Assembly: GCA_026724425.1 (NCBI GenBank)
Contig: JAIUCV010000007.1
Span: forward strand, 21,047,286-21,111,285
Reading direction: 5' to 3'
DNA length: 64,000 bases
Origin: Erythrophleum ivorense
Lineage: Eukaryota; Streptophyta; Magnoliopsida; Fabales; Fabaceae
Shown here: positions 34,772 through 48,204 of the stretch, in pieces
Position numbering within the stretch: the first letter of the stretch is position 1
Layout: the number at the start of each line of letters is the position of its first letter
Program-made: the position numbers and the translations under genes
The notes under the pieces: generated by a model
Database searches by the model: none
What the model saw: only the letters and a program-made list of their open reading frames with translations
What the model was told of the DNA's origin: nothing

Positions 34772-36644
34772 TGATGGGTGCTAATAAGTGCTAACTTTTA
34801 TATATTTTTACCCACATTTATTATTATTTTTAATGATTATTCTTAAATGGATTTATTATACAATATTTAAATTTTTAGTCAATTTTGAAAAATAATATAA
34901 TTTTGAATTAATTAGGAGAATTTTTGGGTTTAAATTGATAATATTTTATTTTTCATATTTCTTTGATGGGTTAAATATTTCCAATCTTTAAAATATTTAT
35001 TAAATTTGTGCAGATTTTTGGAGATGAATTAAGAATCAATGGTGTAAGACAATTTTAGGCAAATGAATTGAAGATTTAAAGTGAAATCAAGGGTCAAGAT
35101 TGAAGCAAAATTCTTTTAATTTTATTAATTACTTGGTGATGGCATTTTTTGTAAATAGGATATTAGGTTTTCATTTTGTTTTCTTGTGGAAGAGTCAACG
35201 AGGAGGCGACCTGGAGAGAACAAAAATTATTATTTCTTCATTCTTCTTTGGGGGCCTTTCGGACTACACAGCAGAGGTGCGCCTGGAGAGAACAAATTGC
35301 TGCTTCATTCATTCATTTTCAAACTTCACACCAAGAGAGGCAAAGAGACACACTTGGAGGAAGAGTCAGCGTTAAAAACCACAAAAATCATCATTTACAC
35401 TCCTTCTCTCCAACACTCGCGGGCCCCTTTTCTCTTCTCAACAACATGTCTCCCTCCCATATATTACTGCCATCATTCATTTAACAAAGGCTATTCTCCT
35501 TCATTATCTCTTCATGGCAGAAAGCTTGAAGGAGTTTAGAGGAACAAAATCCATGGAAGCTTAAAGAAGGGTGGCACCAAGGTAGAGCATGGAGGAGGAA
35601 GGATTGAACTCTTGATTTACATGGATTGAAGACCATTGGGGAGTTCTTTTTTTTTCTACCTTTTCCCTCTTTCAATTTCAAGAACTTAGGAATTCTCTGG
35701 TTTTAGGAATTTTTATGTGGATTTAATGTTGAGACTTAGTTTTAGGTTGGACAATGATTTTATCTTGGATTGCAATTGGAATTGGTGTTATTTGGGATTG
35801 GAATTATGTTTTGTAGTTGCTGGAATTTTAGTTTTATAGACCTTATAATGTTGATTAGATTGATATTTGAGTTCTCTTGTATTAATTTGATTAATATTAT
35901 AATTTTAATTGCATATCTTGGTCTCTTGCACTACTTGATTGTTGAATTGGGTAGTATAATTGCTTAATTGTTTAATTAGGTAATTAAAACCAAATTTTCT
36001 AGAATTAATTGAATCCAATTGTTGAAGGATTTGATAAATTTAATTGGCTTAATTACTTGCAAATTACTTGAATTAGCTAAAGGTTTCCTAGTTAAGTCAA
36101 GTGATGTGCATTTTAGCCTAGGGTTTCCTATCCTTGGATTAAGTTAATTAAATTTATTGGTCTATTGTCTAATCACTTCTCTTGGTCTCAATTAATCTTT
36201 GGTGAGTGATGAGAGCCAAAACCCCCTTGCAAAACTTTGTTTGCCTCCTGTTTGTTCTTTGCATTTTCACAATCACTTTAATTTTACTTTAGAGCAGTCT
36301 AGTTTAATTACTTATTTAGATTTTTTTTCTCTCTTCTAGTTGAAATTTAATTTCTTAATTAAAACCCCCAATTGCATGCATTTAGTTCAATTAATTTTGC
36401 ATTTAACGTAGAGATAGTTTTCTAGAATTTGCATAATATTTTAAGCATCAAATAATCACCTAGAATCAATATAAACTAACCCCTAAATTGCTCCTTGGGA
36501 AGAATGACCTAGGGTTGACCTATACTATATTAAATCAATTTTAGTTTAATTGAGTGCTTAAGCGACTAAGGCATCATTAGGTGCATTTGATTGCAAAATT
36601 GGGTTTGATTTTAGAGTATTTGGGATTTGTGATGCAGAAATGCA
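34772..36644 (+). mobile_element. Probable solo LTR (Tat/Ogre-like gypsy)
   Basis: It starts TGATGGGTGCTAATAAGTGC and ends GCAGAAATGCA. ACATT precedes and CCATT follows, a 4-of-5 TSD. The phrases CTAGGGTTTCCTATCC, TTGGTGAGTGATGAGAGCC and ATTGCTCCTTGGGAAGAATGACC are of the type found in plant Tat-group LTRs. Reading frames at 35100-35540 lie in this non-coding LTR and resemble no known protein. Boundaries and family are tentative. Confidence 0.5.
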
Positions 36645-36783
36645 CCATTTAATATTCACTTCTTTACTTATTTATGGAATAGGCTAACAAATTGGATTTG
36701 GAGTGTTTAGGCCTTTAGGGTTTATAAAAAGAAAACCAAGCAAGAAGCCCATTTGTGGGCAACATACAATCTCATAAACTCAC
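36645..36783. other. Short intervening DNA
   Basis: Sequence between the probable solo LTR and the CACTA-like terminus; nothing recognised. Confidence 0.4.
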
Positions 36784-36838
36784 CACTTACTACAAGAAAA
36801 CAAAGGTTTAGTGACAAAGATTTAACCACAATTACAAA

Positions 36839-39402
36839 TGTAACACCATAATGTCTTAACCTCATTTAATCTCCCTCTTAGATTGATTCCATATGATTTC
36901 CCAAGAACAAGTACAAACTGTGGCATTTTCATGCTTTAAAACGGGGTTTAACTGCTCATAATTTGCCCCATGGGTCCTTTGAACTCATCAATCACATTCT
37001 CTACTCAAACTTCATTTATACAACTCATATATAGCATAAAACAATCCATAAACCACGAATATGGAGCCAAAAATCAAGAAAATGCAATTTCTCAAATGAG
37101 CCCAAAAATCAAATTTTTGGCTCTAATTTTGGAAAATCATAACTAATTATAGAAAAATGAGAATCAAGAAAACCATAGCTCTTTAGAAAGATCTGGATGT
37201 TAAATTTACACTAAAAATAATTTCTAACCATAATCGCAACGTTTGGACCATGTTTGACATCGAAAAAGAGACAGAGGTCTGGCTGTCCGTGGTACTAGTG
37301 CAACTTGCTATCATGAACTTCGAAAATTCGTAACTAATTCCACAAAAATTCAATCTGGGAAAAATATACCAATTTAGAAAGCTACAGATGTTAACTAGAG
37401 GAAAAAAATAAGTTAGATCATTTCAGTGGCCTTTGGACCTCAAAAACTGATGGAACAATAACGAAGGTCAAATGGCTTCCCTGATACTGACACAGAACTT
37501 CAAAACATTTGTTCTCCCTCTACAGACCTCTAATTGAGGTGTTTCTAGTTCATATAGGTTGCTGTGGATACATAGTTTATGTCCATAAAATTTCATGACA
37601 ATTGGACACCATTTGGTCCATGAATGACACAGATTCATTTTTGGATCTAGTTGCACAGTACAATAACCAAAACCATCAACAGTTCCTAACTCCAACAATT
37701 CGCCAAATATTTCTTAGACCTCCAAATATTACCCACTTTAGCTTCTTGGGAATCTCTCAATAGACTCTAGAGGCATGCCAAATTTCATATCAAGAAGAGC
37801 TCATTTGGTCATACTTTGATGGAGCTCACAAATTTGGCAGTTTTGGCACCCAAAATGGTTCAAAGTGGGTCCAAACGGCCTCCTACATATTCTAGCACCT
37901 CTTGGACAAGTTTTAAAATATAAACATGGCATATATGAATTGCCCAAATGATCCAATTCATCATAAATTTCAAATTTGCTATGCTACGGGACAAAATGCA
38001 CTATTACGTATAAGCCACAAAAGGGCCAAATCCCACATTCTCATTGTTTTGGCTCTCTATATAGTTCATACACCATTCATACATACTTTTACACTTACTC
38101 AAATATTTACATATTAAAAATACATTCAAGGAAGCAATCAAGACATATAAACAAGTCAAAGCATACAAACCATTCATAATTACACAACATATGATTTTCA
38201 TGCCATGAATATCATATCAATGCCAAGAATAAGCTTTAGAGACTTTTGGTCTAGTCTCACCTGAGTTTTTGGGACTTTCGGATTGGCCTCACCCTTGGTT
38301 TAAGGACTTTTGGCTCCACCTCACCCATCTCAAAGGACTTTTGGCATTACCTCACCCGAGCAATTTTCACAATCCATATCATAAGTATATTAGTACTAAT
38401 GCATCAAGGCAACATCAAATGGCATGTCTCACAATACAAGTATATACATAAGCATACAATGACTTTTACACATCCAAGAATACAACAAGAAAGAGTGGAG
38501 AGCTACCTTATAGGCTAACACAAGCCTTCCCTTTCAATTTCTCTTCTCCTTTCTTGAGTTCAAAATCACAACTAGATGGAGGTACTTCTTTTGAGCCTAG
38601 ACACAACAAAGAGCATGGAATTACTCTCTTGAAAGTCAAACAATTACTCACAAAAGCTAAGGGGTTCTACATAATAAACCCTACAAAGCATAAGAAACTA
38701 GAGATTCTCTCTCTAGAATTCCACTAACTCTCCTTCCTCTCTCAAGCTCTCAAGAAAGGAAGCAAAAAAGAAAAAGTGAAGATACATGAGTTTTAGCCTT
38801 CTTCAAGAGTAGTTTTCCACTTTTCCTCTTCTGAACCAAACCCAAAACATAGCTAATTCAACATCCAAAACCATAGCAAGAGAGGGCAAAGAGAGAAGAG
38901 CAAAACTCTAAGAAGAAAAGCTACGAAGATCTCAAGTTATACTTACCTTTTTCTTGTTCACCTTCCTTCTTTAGGTCTCTCTCTCTCTCCTCAACCCTTT
39001 TCTCTGCCTTGGATGAAGTCTAAGTCGGTTAAAAGGAAAAGGAATGAATTGGGATGCTTTAAGAAGTCAAATTCTCTTTTTTCACACTTTTTCAGACTAA
39101 CCCTCTCTATAGCTAAGAATAACCCTTGCTACAACGAGCACGTATTAGTCCTAAATCCCTATTTTCGCTACGGCGCATGCTATGGCGAGGAACCCACTAG
39201 TTTTTGTATGGGATGCCTGCACTCGCTATAGCTAGAAGCATTCTCACTATAGCTAAAAGGCACTCTCGCTATAGCTAGATCATTTATCGCTATAGCGAAT
39301 AGGTACATTCGCTATAGCTAGGCCATTTCTCGCTATAACTAGCAAACTTAGAAAATTTCAGGATTTCAAAAATTTTTCAGCTTCTTTTTTTTTTTGGTTA
39401 CA
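36839..39402 (-). mobile_element. Solo LTR of the gypsy family, reverse orientation
   Basis: It starts TGTAACACCATAAT and ends GGTTACA. ACAAA (36834-36838) and ATAAA (39403-39407) flank it. It matches the reverse complement of the 5' LTR at 22375-25139 along its length, including the CTATAGCGA cluster (39220-39350) and the AAAAGTCCC units (38240-38360), but with many substitutions. It sits inside the CACTA-like element's left sub-terminal region. Confidence 0.9.
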
Positions 39403-40654
39403 ATAAAAGATGCAACAATTCTTTAGCTTAACCATGGTTTATCTAGTTGTGGTTAAGTCAGAGGCTTAATGATGGTTAACAAAAAACTATAGTTAATCCA
39501 TAACTATGGGTAAGCCTAGTTTTAATCATAATTTATAAAAAAATCATGGTTAAATCTCATTATGATTTAACCACAATTAAATAAAATCATCATTAAACAT
39601 GATGGTTTAACTACAATTTTCCTACAATTATGGTTAAACCATGTCTTAACCATGATTTTGCATAATCAAGGCAAAGACAAGCATAACCATAGTTTCAAAA
39701 AATCATGGTTAAACTCATTAATTTCCCCTAACCTATGGCATCCATCTTCTTCATCTCTAGAGGTCTTCACTCAAAAGTTAAAACTCCCTCTTCACTCGAC
39801 AACAACACTCAATCCACCAACAACGACACAACCTAACCAATCTGGTGACCACAATGATGTCCCCTTTTCACTTAATAGTAGTTCCCCTAGCTTTGACCAT
39901 TACCATGGTTGGTGATAATAGCTTCACTAGAAACTTCTTCTTTTTAGCCTAATGTATGTTTGATTTTTTTTCTAAGTTTTTAGTCTGCATATGTAAGTTG
40001 GATTACATTTGATGGATTTTCTTCACATTGATTGTCTCATGTGTAATGTAGCTTCTTTCTCATGCATTCCTTCTTCTCCATTCTACAACCCCTAAATGCT
40101 ATAATGCAACTCCTCTCTTACACACGCCCTATGCCCTCTCTTCCATTTTGTAGTTCCTCCCCTAAACGTAAGTAAGTAATTTTCATTACCCCTTTTTTAC
40201 AAGTCCTTCAATTCACTATTAGTAGTACAAGCTTACTTGAATTAGATTTTGAGTTTGCTTCAAGTTTTTGAGTCATCTCTCTTCTTACTCAAACTTGAGT
40301 GTTTTCCTTTAATTCATGATTTATACTCTTATTTCTTTCCTTTGTTCTTATTTTTGGATTATTGATAGTATGTAATGGAGAGAGATTACAATTTTACTAG
40401 CAAGGTAATGCAATATGAGATGATGTTATTTTTAATACTTAATGATGTAATGCCATGAGGATGCCAATAGTTTCACGTCCGCAAAGGCAAAGTGCAAAGT
40501 TGAAAATTATATGAATTCAACTATTTCACAAAAATTCCTAAGCTAATTATACTTTCATAAATGCAGGAATTATGAGTTGTGAATTTCAATTATCATTTCT
40601 TCTATTGAGTAAGGCAACAATATGACTAAATTATAGGTAAAGATTTGTTTCAAA

Positions 40655-40775
40655 TGCATATATATATATATGTAAATATATATATATGTGTGTATATATA
40701 TATGTATATATATATGTGTGTGTTCATATATATATATATATATATGTATATATATGTATATGTATATATATATGT
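40655..40775. repeat. AT-rich TA/TG microsatellite
   Basis: About 120 bp of TATATA, TATATG and TGTGTG runs inside the CACTA-like element. Confidence 0.9.
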
Positions 40776-42860
40776 ATAAAATTTTTTATCAAATTTTGAA
40801 ATTTAAGTCTTTCACACCAACTTTAACATGATGCAAGGCAACTTTTCAAAAGGCACCATTGTGAGTTTTAAGGCTTACAAAGGTCACTTTTAATTGTTTC
40901 AAGAATCTTTAAATAACATCTAGTTTGATAAATGTAAAAAATATATTTGTAGGTAATTCTTTTTATGAAAAGAATTGGAAGTGAGGAGAAAGTAATTCAT
41001 GAGAGTAGAAGGTATTTGTTATTTCTTGCAACTGGAAATGTCATATGCTTCACATTTTGGGACCCTAAATATGTTTTTATTATGTTAGTGAAAAAGCATC
41101 AAGAGTGAAAAAGGCTTTAGAATCCCAACCTTCAACTTTAAAAATAGTGAACATGCCAAAAGGAGGAAAGAGGCAAGTGATATGGAATCATTTCATAATC
41201 TTCTTTTTGTTGTTTATATCAAATTGTTTAAGTTGATGATTGTTTAAATTGTTGTCATGATCCTATTAATTTAGTTGGAAGAAAAATTACATGCAAATGA
41301 AATGGAGATAAATCAATGCAAGCAATATCACAGGTATTATAAGTCCAACTAATGATAGCTTTTGTATTCATGAAGAGGAATGTATTTTAGATTATCTAGT
41401 GGCTGACTATTAATATATTAATATAGTATAGCATGTTCAAAGTAGTGGAAGCCTAGAACTTGAAATAAAATTATTTAAGCTCTAAATGAGTTTATGCCTC
41501 TTCGTGTTTACTCCTATGAGGAGAGAAAAGAACTCATCGATGTTGTGAATAGAAAAAATGTTATGTTTGCCCCAACTCAACTTACTAGTTTATAATACAT
41601 AGTTATGCCATTTCTATTAAAAATCATCGAGAAAGTGTGGCCAATAATATATAATGTTAAAATAATAAATTTAAAGGATCCTATAACCTATCAAGTACTT
41701 GTGTTTCTGACTCAAACTATTTAAATTTGGACATTAGTGCTATTGCCTACCATGTGCATTTCATCTAGAGCTTGTAGAAACTTATTACATTTATTATCTA
41801 TTTTTCTAAGGAAAGGAAAGATGCTGAGATTAAAAAACTCAAAAGGGAGCCTTAACTTCAAAGAAACACCAATTCCTTCTTTCTATTGCACAACTTTTCC
41901 TTCACAATTAAATGGGAACATTGTAAATGAAGATTTCTAATAACACATATACTTAAATACACAAATCTTACTCTTATTAGCTTAGCTGTCATAAATCTCA
42001 TCCTTCAATCAATATATGATATTGTCTTATAATATTGGTTGTGGTTTTCTCATTTACCTTTTAGGCTCCTATGTTTTTATTTGTCTTTGTTCATTTGTTG
42101 TGTGAGCAAATTGCTCCTTTTAGGTACAAAGGTATCTTTTATATATTTAAAATATTAGGATTAAATTGATATAATAAATTTCAAAGATTCAATCAATGCC
42201 ATTGTTATTTTTCATAGAGCAATATGATAGATAAGTTTAAATTTTATTGACTTAGTTTAAGTGTGATGAATCTATTTAAAAAATTATTTATAAATATAAC
42301 AATATAAGGTTACAATCATGGATAGTAATAAATGTACTAAACAAACTTAATAGGCAGAAAAAGTGAAGGGCTTATCAATTTTGAAAATTGTTGTTATTGG
42401 TTTGTGGGGGGGGGGGGGAATCATTAGGCCATTGTATTAGGAGGTTAAAAAAATAAATTAATTGTAGTAACACTTAAAACTAGCACCTTAAAAATGCAAA
42501 AGTTAATAAGTAGATTGAAAAACAAATTATTTATGGCAGTGGTTAAAACTGCCAAATTAAAATGCAAAATTTACTGCTTAATAGGTCTAGCCATAATTTT
42601 TAATAACTACATTTAGACTATTAGACTAATGTCTAACCATAATTAGGCTATGATCTAACCAAGGTTTAACTTGTGGTTAGACTATGGTCTTGTCACAATT
42701 TTACCAATAATTAGTTAAAAATGTGGTTAAAACTTTTGCAATAGATGGCTCAATTATAGATTTCATAACCATCTTTAAACCATTTAGTGATGGTTAAAAT
42801 TGTCACTAAAACCACTATAAAACCATGATTAAAACTATAGTTTTTTACACTAACTAAGGT

Positions 42861-43518
42861 TGCAATTTCATGGAGAGATTATGATTTCAAGTGAGTTTAT
42901 GGTGGGTTCACAAATTTCTAATCTTGCATGCAAGTTAGATGGAAATGCTTACATGAGGCCGTGAAAAACATGGTATTTTACATGGCAAAATGGCAAGTTA
43001 CAACAATTTTTTTTAATTAACAAAGTTGTGCTATATAAATGAAACATGAAAAACCATTTTCATCTAATCCAATGGGCACTTTTTCTTTCAATTTTTATTT
43101 TGTTCTTTTCTTTACTTCATACTTCTATCCTAAGGCCTTGTATGTCCTTTGTTTAAAAAAGCAAGCAAACAAACATATTAAGTTCACCAAATATTACTTA
43201 AGGGGCTTCAAACACATAAAAATCTTGATTGGCCTAACTTAGTTCAATCTACTTCTAAAAGGCTGAAAGAACACAATGGTTGTCATTTATTAAGTCTCAT
43301 ACAAAGAACTGACATGACAAGTTGTCCAAATTGCTATAAACAAAATAGCTCTTATATGGCATAACATTCTATTCGAATAGTTTTTACAACTCAACTAGGT
43401 AACTTAATCTTATCGTCATTATTAACACACCATCATGGAAGCCTACAAATAAAGACACCCAACGACACAAAGAGAAGGTCTGAAATTTATCTTATTATAC
43501 ACAAACTTACTAAGCCTA
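42861..43518. other. Intergenic DNA, nothing recognised
   Basis: AT-rich DNA between the two CACTA-type elements. The open stretch 43039-43242 resembles no known protein. Confidence 0.5.
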
Positions 43519-43579
43519 CACTACTATAGAAATAGAATATGTTGATGCACCTTTGTTAGCTATTCTTGTAAAATTGCAA

Positions 43580-43790
43580 CTATAAATATATAATTGGCAG
43601 TTATTAAAAGACTGCCAACAAAATTGAATATAGTTAGCAGTTCTTGAGAATTACCAATAAAAACTTAAATTTAATCGCCAAACAAGCTTTGATATAGTTG
43701 GGGGTTCTTAAGAACTACCAACAAAAACTATAATATAGTTGGCAGTTCTTATGAACTAACCAACTATGTATCACTTTAGTTAGCTTTATT
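43580..43790. repeat. CACTA left sub-terminal repeats
   Basis: Short direct and inverted copies of (T)TGGCAGTTCTTA and ACTGCCAACAAAA. In En/Spm elements such arrays bind the element's regulatory protein. The matching array is at 51690-52090. Confidence 0.8.
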
Positions 43791-43799
43791 TTCTTTAAA

Positions 43800-44924
43800 A
43801 CTTCCAACTAATTCCATTTTAAACTCTTTCAACAACATTTTTGCATCTACCCCCAATTTACAATGAGCCTCCCTTTTCTCCTCCACTAACCCTTTCCCTT
43901 AGTTAGCTAGAGGCTTTGGTCATTAACCACCCTTGTTAATCCCACCCCTTGGCTAGCACCATCGAACAATGTGAAAAGCTATCCGGCATCCTTGGCACAA
44001 TCGACGTTGAGCTTTGTGAGAAAGAAGAACTTCCACTATCATCTTTGTAGCATAAACTCTCCATTTTCATGGTCACCCCTTATTTACAGTCAGCACCTGG
44101 TTCTTTCCATTTTCACATTTGCCCCCTATTTACAATCGGCACCTGCTTCTTTCCTTAATCATTGCCAATTTGAAATCTCTACTAAATATGCTCCGTCTAC
44201 CCTTTATTTTCATATTGCTTCGTCTCTCTGAATCTCCCCTTCCATTTTGCTATAAGTTCATCCCATTTTTAAATTTTTTTGGCAAAATTAATTGTTTTAA
44301 TTAATGCATTTTTTCTTTAAACAAATTAATTACTAGTTATCTTCCTCCATTTTAAGTTCCCATGCTCCATTCCTCCATTTTTGCATCCGTGCTTTTTTTT
44401 TAGAACTATTTCTTTTCTTTTTTTTTTTTGGTGATGTATTAAGATATTTTTTTTATAATTTAATTCTTTTGGTATGACAGAGAAAGAAAACTTGGATATT
44501 CAACTGTCACCATCCTCATACATGCATAAGGTGCAAAAAAAAAATATTTAGACCTATTATAACAAGACATATTATGTAGTAGTGTACAAAATATAAGATA
44601 GCTAAGTTATAATTTACATAAAAGAAAAGAAAATTTATTATACTTGTTTCTTTTAACACTTACTATCATTATTCTTTTATTATGTACTAATGGAATATTG
44701 TTCTGTTTTAGTTTGAAGAGAGGCTTAAACGCCTGGGAAACTTTGTTTTTATGCTTTCATGTTGCCAATTTTTCTTTGAGATATGGATTGAAACAAAAAA
44801 AATATTTAAATAGAGTATAATGGGACAATATTTAGTAAAGTAATAGGGTAGAAGTTCAAGCAAATTAATAATCACTAACCATATTTCTCTTAATTTAGTT
44901 CTTGTTATATCAAAGAGGTATAGA
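43800..44924. other. CACTA 5' non-coding region
   Basis: Non-coding DNA between the sub-terminal repeats and the transposase. It contains a partial duplication around 44064-44155 (TTTCATGGTCACCCCTTATTTAC and TTTCACATTTGCCCCCTATTTAC versions, each followed by CAGCACCTG- or CGGCACCTG-like sequence). No protein recognised. Confidence 0.5.
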
Positions 44925-47900
44925 TCAAAAATGGATGTCTACTAATTATCTATCTAGGGAATATAAGGATGAGTGAAAGAGTTTATTAGGTTTGCAGTTG
45001 AGCATGCAAAAGATCCCAGTAAAATTATATGCCTTTGTTTAAATTGTTTCCATATGAAGTGAATTAGTGCAATTAAGTTAGAAGATTATTTAGTATGTAA
45101 TAGGATTGATCAAAGTTATACATGTTAGACAAAGCATAGAGAGATGAAAGATAAGCATAGTAACTGGGAGTACAGTGAAAGTTGTGTCTTAAATGATTTC
45201 GACACAAGTACATATGAGGCTAACTATCTTGAAAAGATGGAAAATGTGTTTGAAGAGGATCTTCAAGATTGTCCTAAAATGTTTGAGAGGTAGAAAAGTG
45301 ATGCAGAAAAGCCATTATATTCTAGCTATACCAAATTCACAACATTGTTAACAATGTTGAAGTTGTACAATTTGAAAGTAGAAAATGGACGGAGTGATAA
45401 GAGCTTTACCGAATTGCTTACACTTTTGAAAGATATGCTACCAGAGGATAACGAGCTTCTTAGCCAAACATATAAGGCTAAACAAATGTTATACTTTATT
45501 AGCATGAGCTATAAAAGGATACTGCTTGTCCCAATGATTGCATTTTATTTCGAAACAAATATGCATCATTAGAGAAGTGTCCTAAGTGTAATATCTCACA
45601 ATATAAGAAGAAAGAATCAAGTTCATCAAAGGTGATATGGTATTTTCCCATCATACCTAGATTCAAATGCATGTATAGCAATGCAAAAGATGTGAAACAC
45701 TTGACATGGCATATAGATAAAAGGATTCAAGATAGTAAGTTTTGGCATCCTATAGATTCTTCTTAATGGAAAAGGGAGTAGCCTGACTTTAGGCAAGAAG
45801 ACAAAAACCTACACCTTGCATTAGCTACCGAGGGAATAAACCCGCATGGTATCCAAAGTAGTACCTATAGTACATGGCCAGTGATTTTGGTGATTTATAA
45901 CTTACCTCCATGGCTATGTATGAAAAGCAAGTATATGATGTTGTCTATGCTAATTTCTAAGCTCAAGCAACTTAGAAATAATACAAACATATACTTGGCT
46001 CCTCTAATTTAAGATTTAAAACTAATGTGGGAGACGAAAGTGGAGGTATATAATGGGTCGAGGGAGGAAAGATTCAACTTACGAGCTATATTGTTTAGGA
46101 CAGTCAATGACTTTCCAATATATAACAATTTGTTAGAATACAGTATCAAAGGACATTGCACATGCCTTATTTATAAGGAAGGCACACATTCCATGCTATT
46201 GGAACATTGTATGAAGAATGTCTTCCTCGAATATCATAGATTTTTGCCTATAGGACATCATTACCGGTGGTAGAGAAAAGCTTTCAATGGGATGACAGAG
46301 GAAGGTAGCGCACCTTTGCCATTAACTGGTGAGTAACTATATGAAAAGGTAAAGGATTGGCATAACAACCTCGATAAACCTTTTACAGGACACCTTAGGA
46401 CAAGCGAGTGGAAGAAAAGGTATATTTTCTTTGAACTACCATATTGGAAGTCCTTATATGTGAGGCATTTCCTTGATATGATGCATATCGAGAAAAAAAT
46501 ATGTGACAGTATAATTGGTACATTACTTAATGTGCTGAAAAGGACTAAAGATGGGATCAAGGCGAGATTAGACTTAGTTACTTTGAGAACAAGAGGAGAA
46601 TTGGCACCAGTGAAGGAGGGACATTGTACTTATCTACCTCTAATGACTCATACTCTATCTTGGAAAGAAAAATTTTCTTTTTGTGAATTTCTTGATGGAG
46701 TTAAGATTTCATAGGGGTATTCTTCAAACATTAAAAAACTTGCATTAATGAAAGATTTGAAGTTAAAGGGTCTTAAGTCTAATGATTGCTATGTTCTGAT
46801 AGAGCATTTGATTATAGTTCTCTACATTCCATTTTATCCAAAAAGGTGCGAGGGACAATCACTAAACTATGCTTGTTCTTCAAGTCTATCTGTAGCAAAG
46901 TGATTGACCCCACAAAATTGTCGACATTGCAAAGACAAATTGTGGTCACTTTATGTGAGCTTGAGATGTATTTCCCACCTTCGTTCTTTGACATGATGTT
47001 TTACCTAACTGTTTTCTTGGTTAGGGAGACACATATGTATGGCCCAACTTATTTGAAGTGGATGTATCCAATTAAGCGTTATATGAAGATATTAAAAAGG
47101 TATGTTAAAAATCAAAGTCAACCAGAGGATTGCATTGTTGAATAGTATATAGTCAAAGAAGATGTTGAATTCTATAGTGAATACCTATACAATATCGATA
47201 ATATTAGGCTTCTAGTATCTCGACTCATGGGAAGAATTACTGGAGAAGAGATTATAGGAAATGAAATAATTAACATCACAAGTATAGAGTGGAAGCAAGC
47301 ACACCTATATGTTCTGCACAACTCTGATGAGGTTGAGCCATATGTGTTGAAACACAAAGAGATACTTAGAAGCTTCAACCCCAATAAGAGTGAAAGTTGG
47401 ATATCAAAAGAATGTAACTGGCTTTTTATAGATTGGTTTATAAATCACATTTTCTTGGAGTTAAATGTGAATCCTAATGCAATTTCTGAAAAATTAGGAT
47501 GGTTACCAAGAGATCCAAGTTTACATATCCTTTTTTACGTTGGTTATCTCATTAATGGCCACACACTCTATACAAAAGCGCAGAATGATTGGAGCACAAT
47601 GTAAAATAATGGTGTAACTATTATAACTCAGTCTATGCATGTTTCTAGTGCTAAAGACAAAAACCCCTTTTGTTTTAGGTGCTCATTTTTTGTTATAAGT
47701 GGGTTGACAACAAGAATGGCCTTCAAATTAATGAGTTAAGGTTTATTCATGTGGATCTTAATAAGGTATAGTACAAAGACAAGCTTTTTATTTTTGCATC
47801 CCAATCTCAACAAGTGTTCTATGTCCCCGATCTTATTAGTAAGAAGTGGTTCGTTATTCTATCGACAAATAAAATAAATTAGAATAAAGATGATGTTCAA

Positions 47901-47990
47901 CATGGTCAAGATACCGATGTTGAGGATGATCCCTTTTTCAGCACATCTCTTAAAAGTGATTCCATTGAAAATGATGCCTTGTATATTAAA
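44925..47990 (+). pseudogene. CACTA TNP2-type transposase
   Basis: Domains in order: a transposase-associated N-terminus (DQKWMSTNYLSREYKDE, about 44927-44978); the TNP2 core (about 46025-46714) with NLRAILFRTVNDFPIYNNL, then ELPYWKSLYVRHFLDMMHIE; DUF4218 (about 46786-47145: SICSKVIDPTKLSTLQRQIV, then ETHMYGPTYLKWMYPIKRYM); and DUF4216 (about 47700-47880: LRFIHVDLNK, FASQSQQVFYVPDL). The enzyme would cut and rejoin CACTA ends. A stop in KDE*, a stop after KIS (46714), TAG codons and frameshifts between blocks make it inactive. Introns cannot be ruled out at some breaks, but several stops fall inside domains. Confidence 0.88.
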
Positions 47991-48204
47991 GATGATCATA
48001 AAGCGAGTATTTAGATTTTAAAGAAGGGACAAAGAAGTCTAAATCAAATAAGAAATATAAAAAGATTGACTTAAACATGTATACTTCCATTTTATTTTTT
48101 AATTTCCTTATATGTCCCCTTGAATTTCTTAAATATTTTTGCTTTTAATTTCTGAATTAATCTTGCTTATTCTTCTAACTTATGTGTTTGAATTTCATTG
48201 CAGG

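Larger units (their letters stand above)
36784..42860. mobile_element. Non-autonomous CACTA-like element
   Basis: The left end, CACTTACTACAAGAAAAC at 36784, is close to the classic CACTACAAGAAAA terminus. Sub-terminal TTAACCATGGTTTA/TGGTTAAG-type repeats in both orientations fill 36810-36838 and 39410-39720, and recur at 42590-42850 near the presumed right end (GTTTTTTACACT, about 42845-42856). No transposase was recognised between. A solo LTR (36839-39402) and a TA/TG microsatellite interrupt it. The right terminus is degenerate and no TSD is clear. Confidence 0.6.

Noticed and set aside
35100..35540. Three overlapping frames of about 100 codons as a gene
   Set aside because: They lie in a probable LTR, share the same DNA in three frames and have no recognisable domain.
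45499..47384. Minus-strand frames over the CACTA transposase
   Set aside because: Shadows of the TNP2 and DUF4218 coding blocks on the plus strand.
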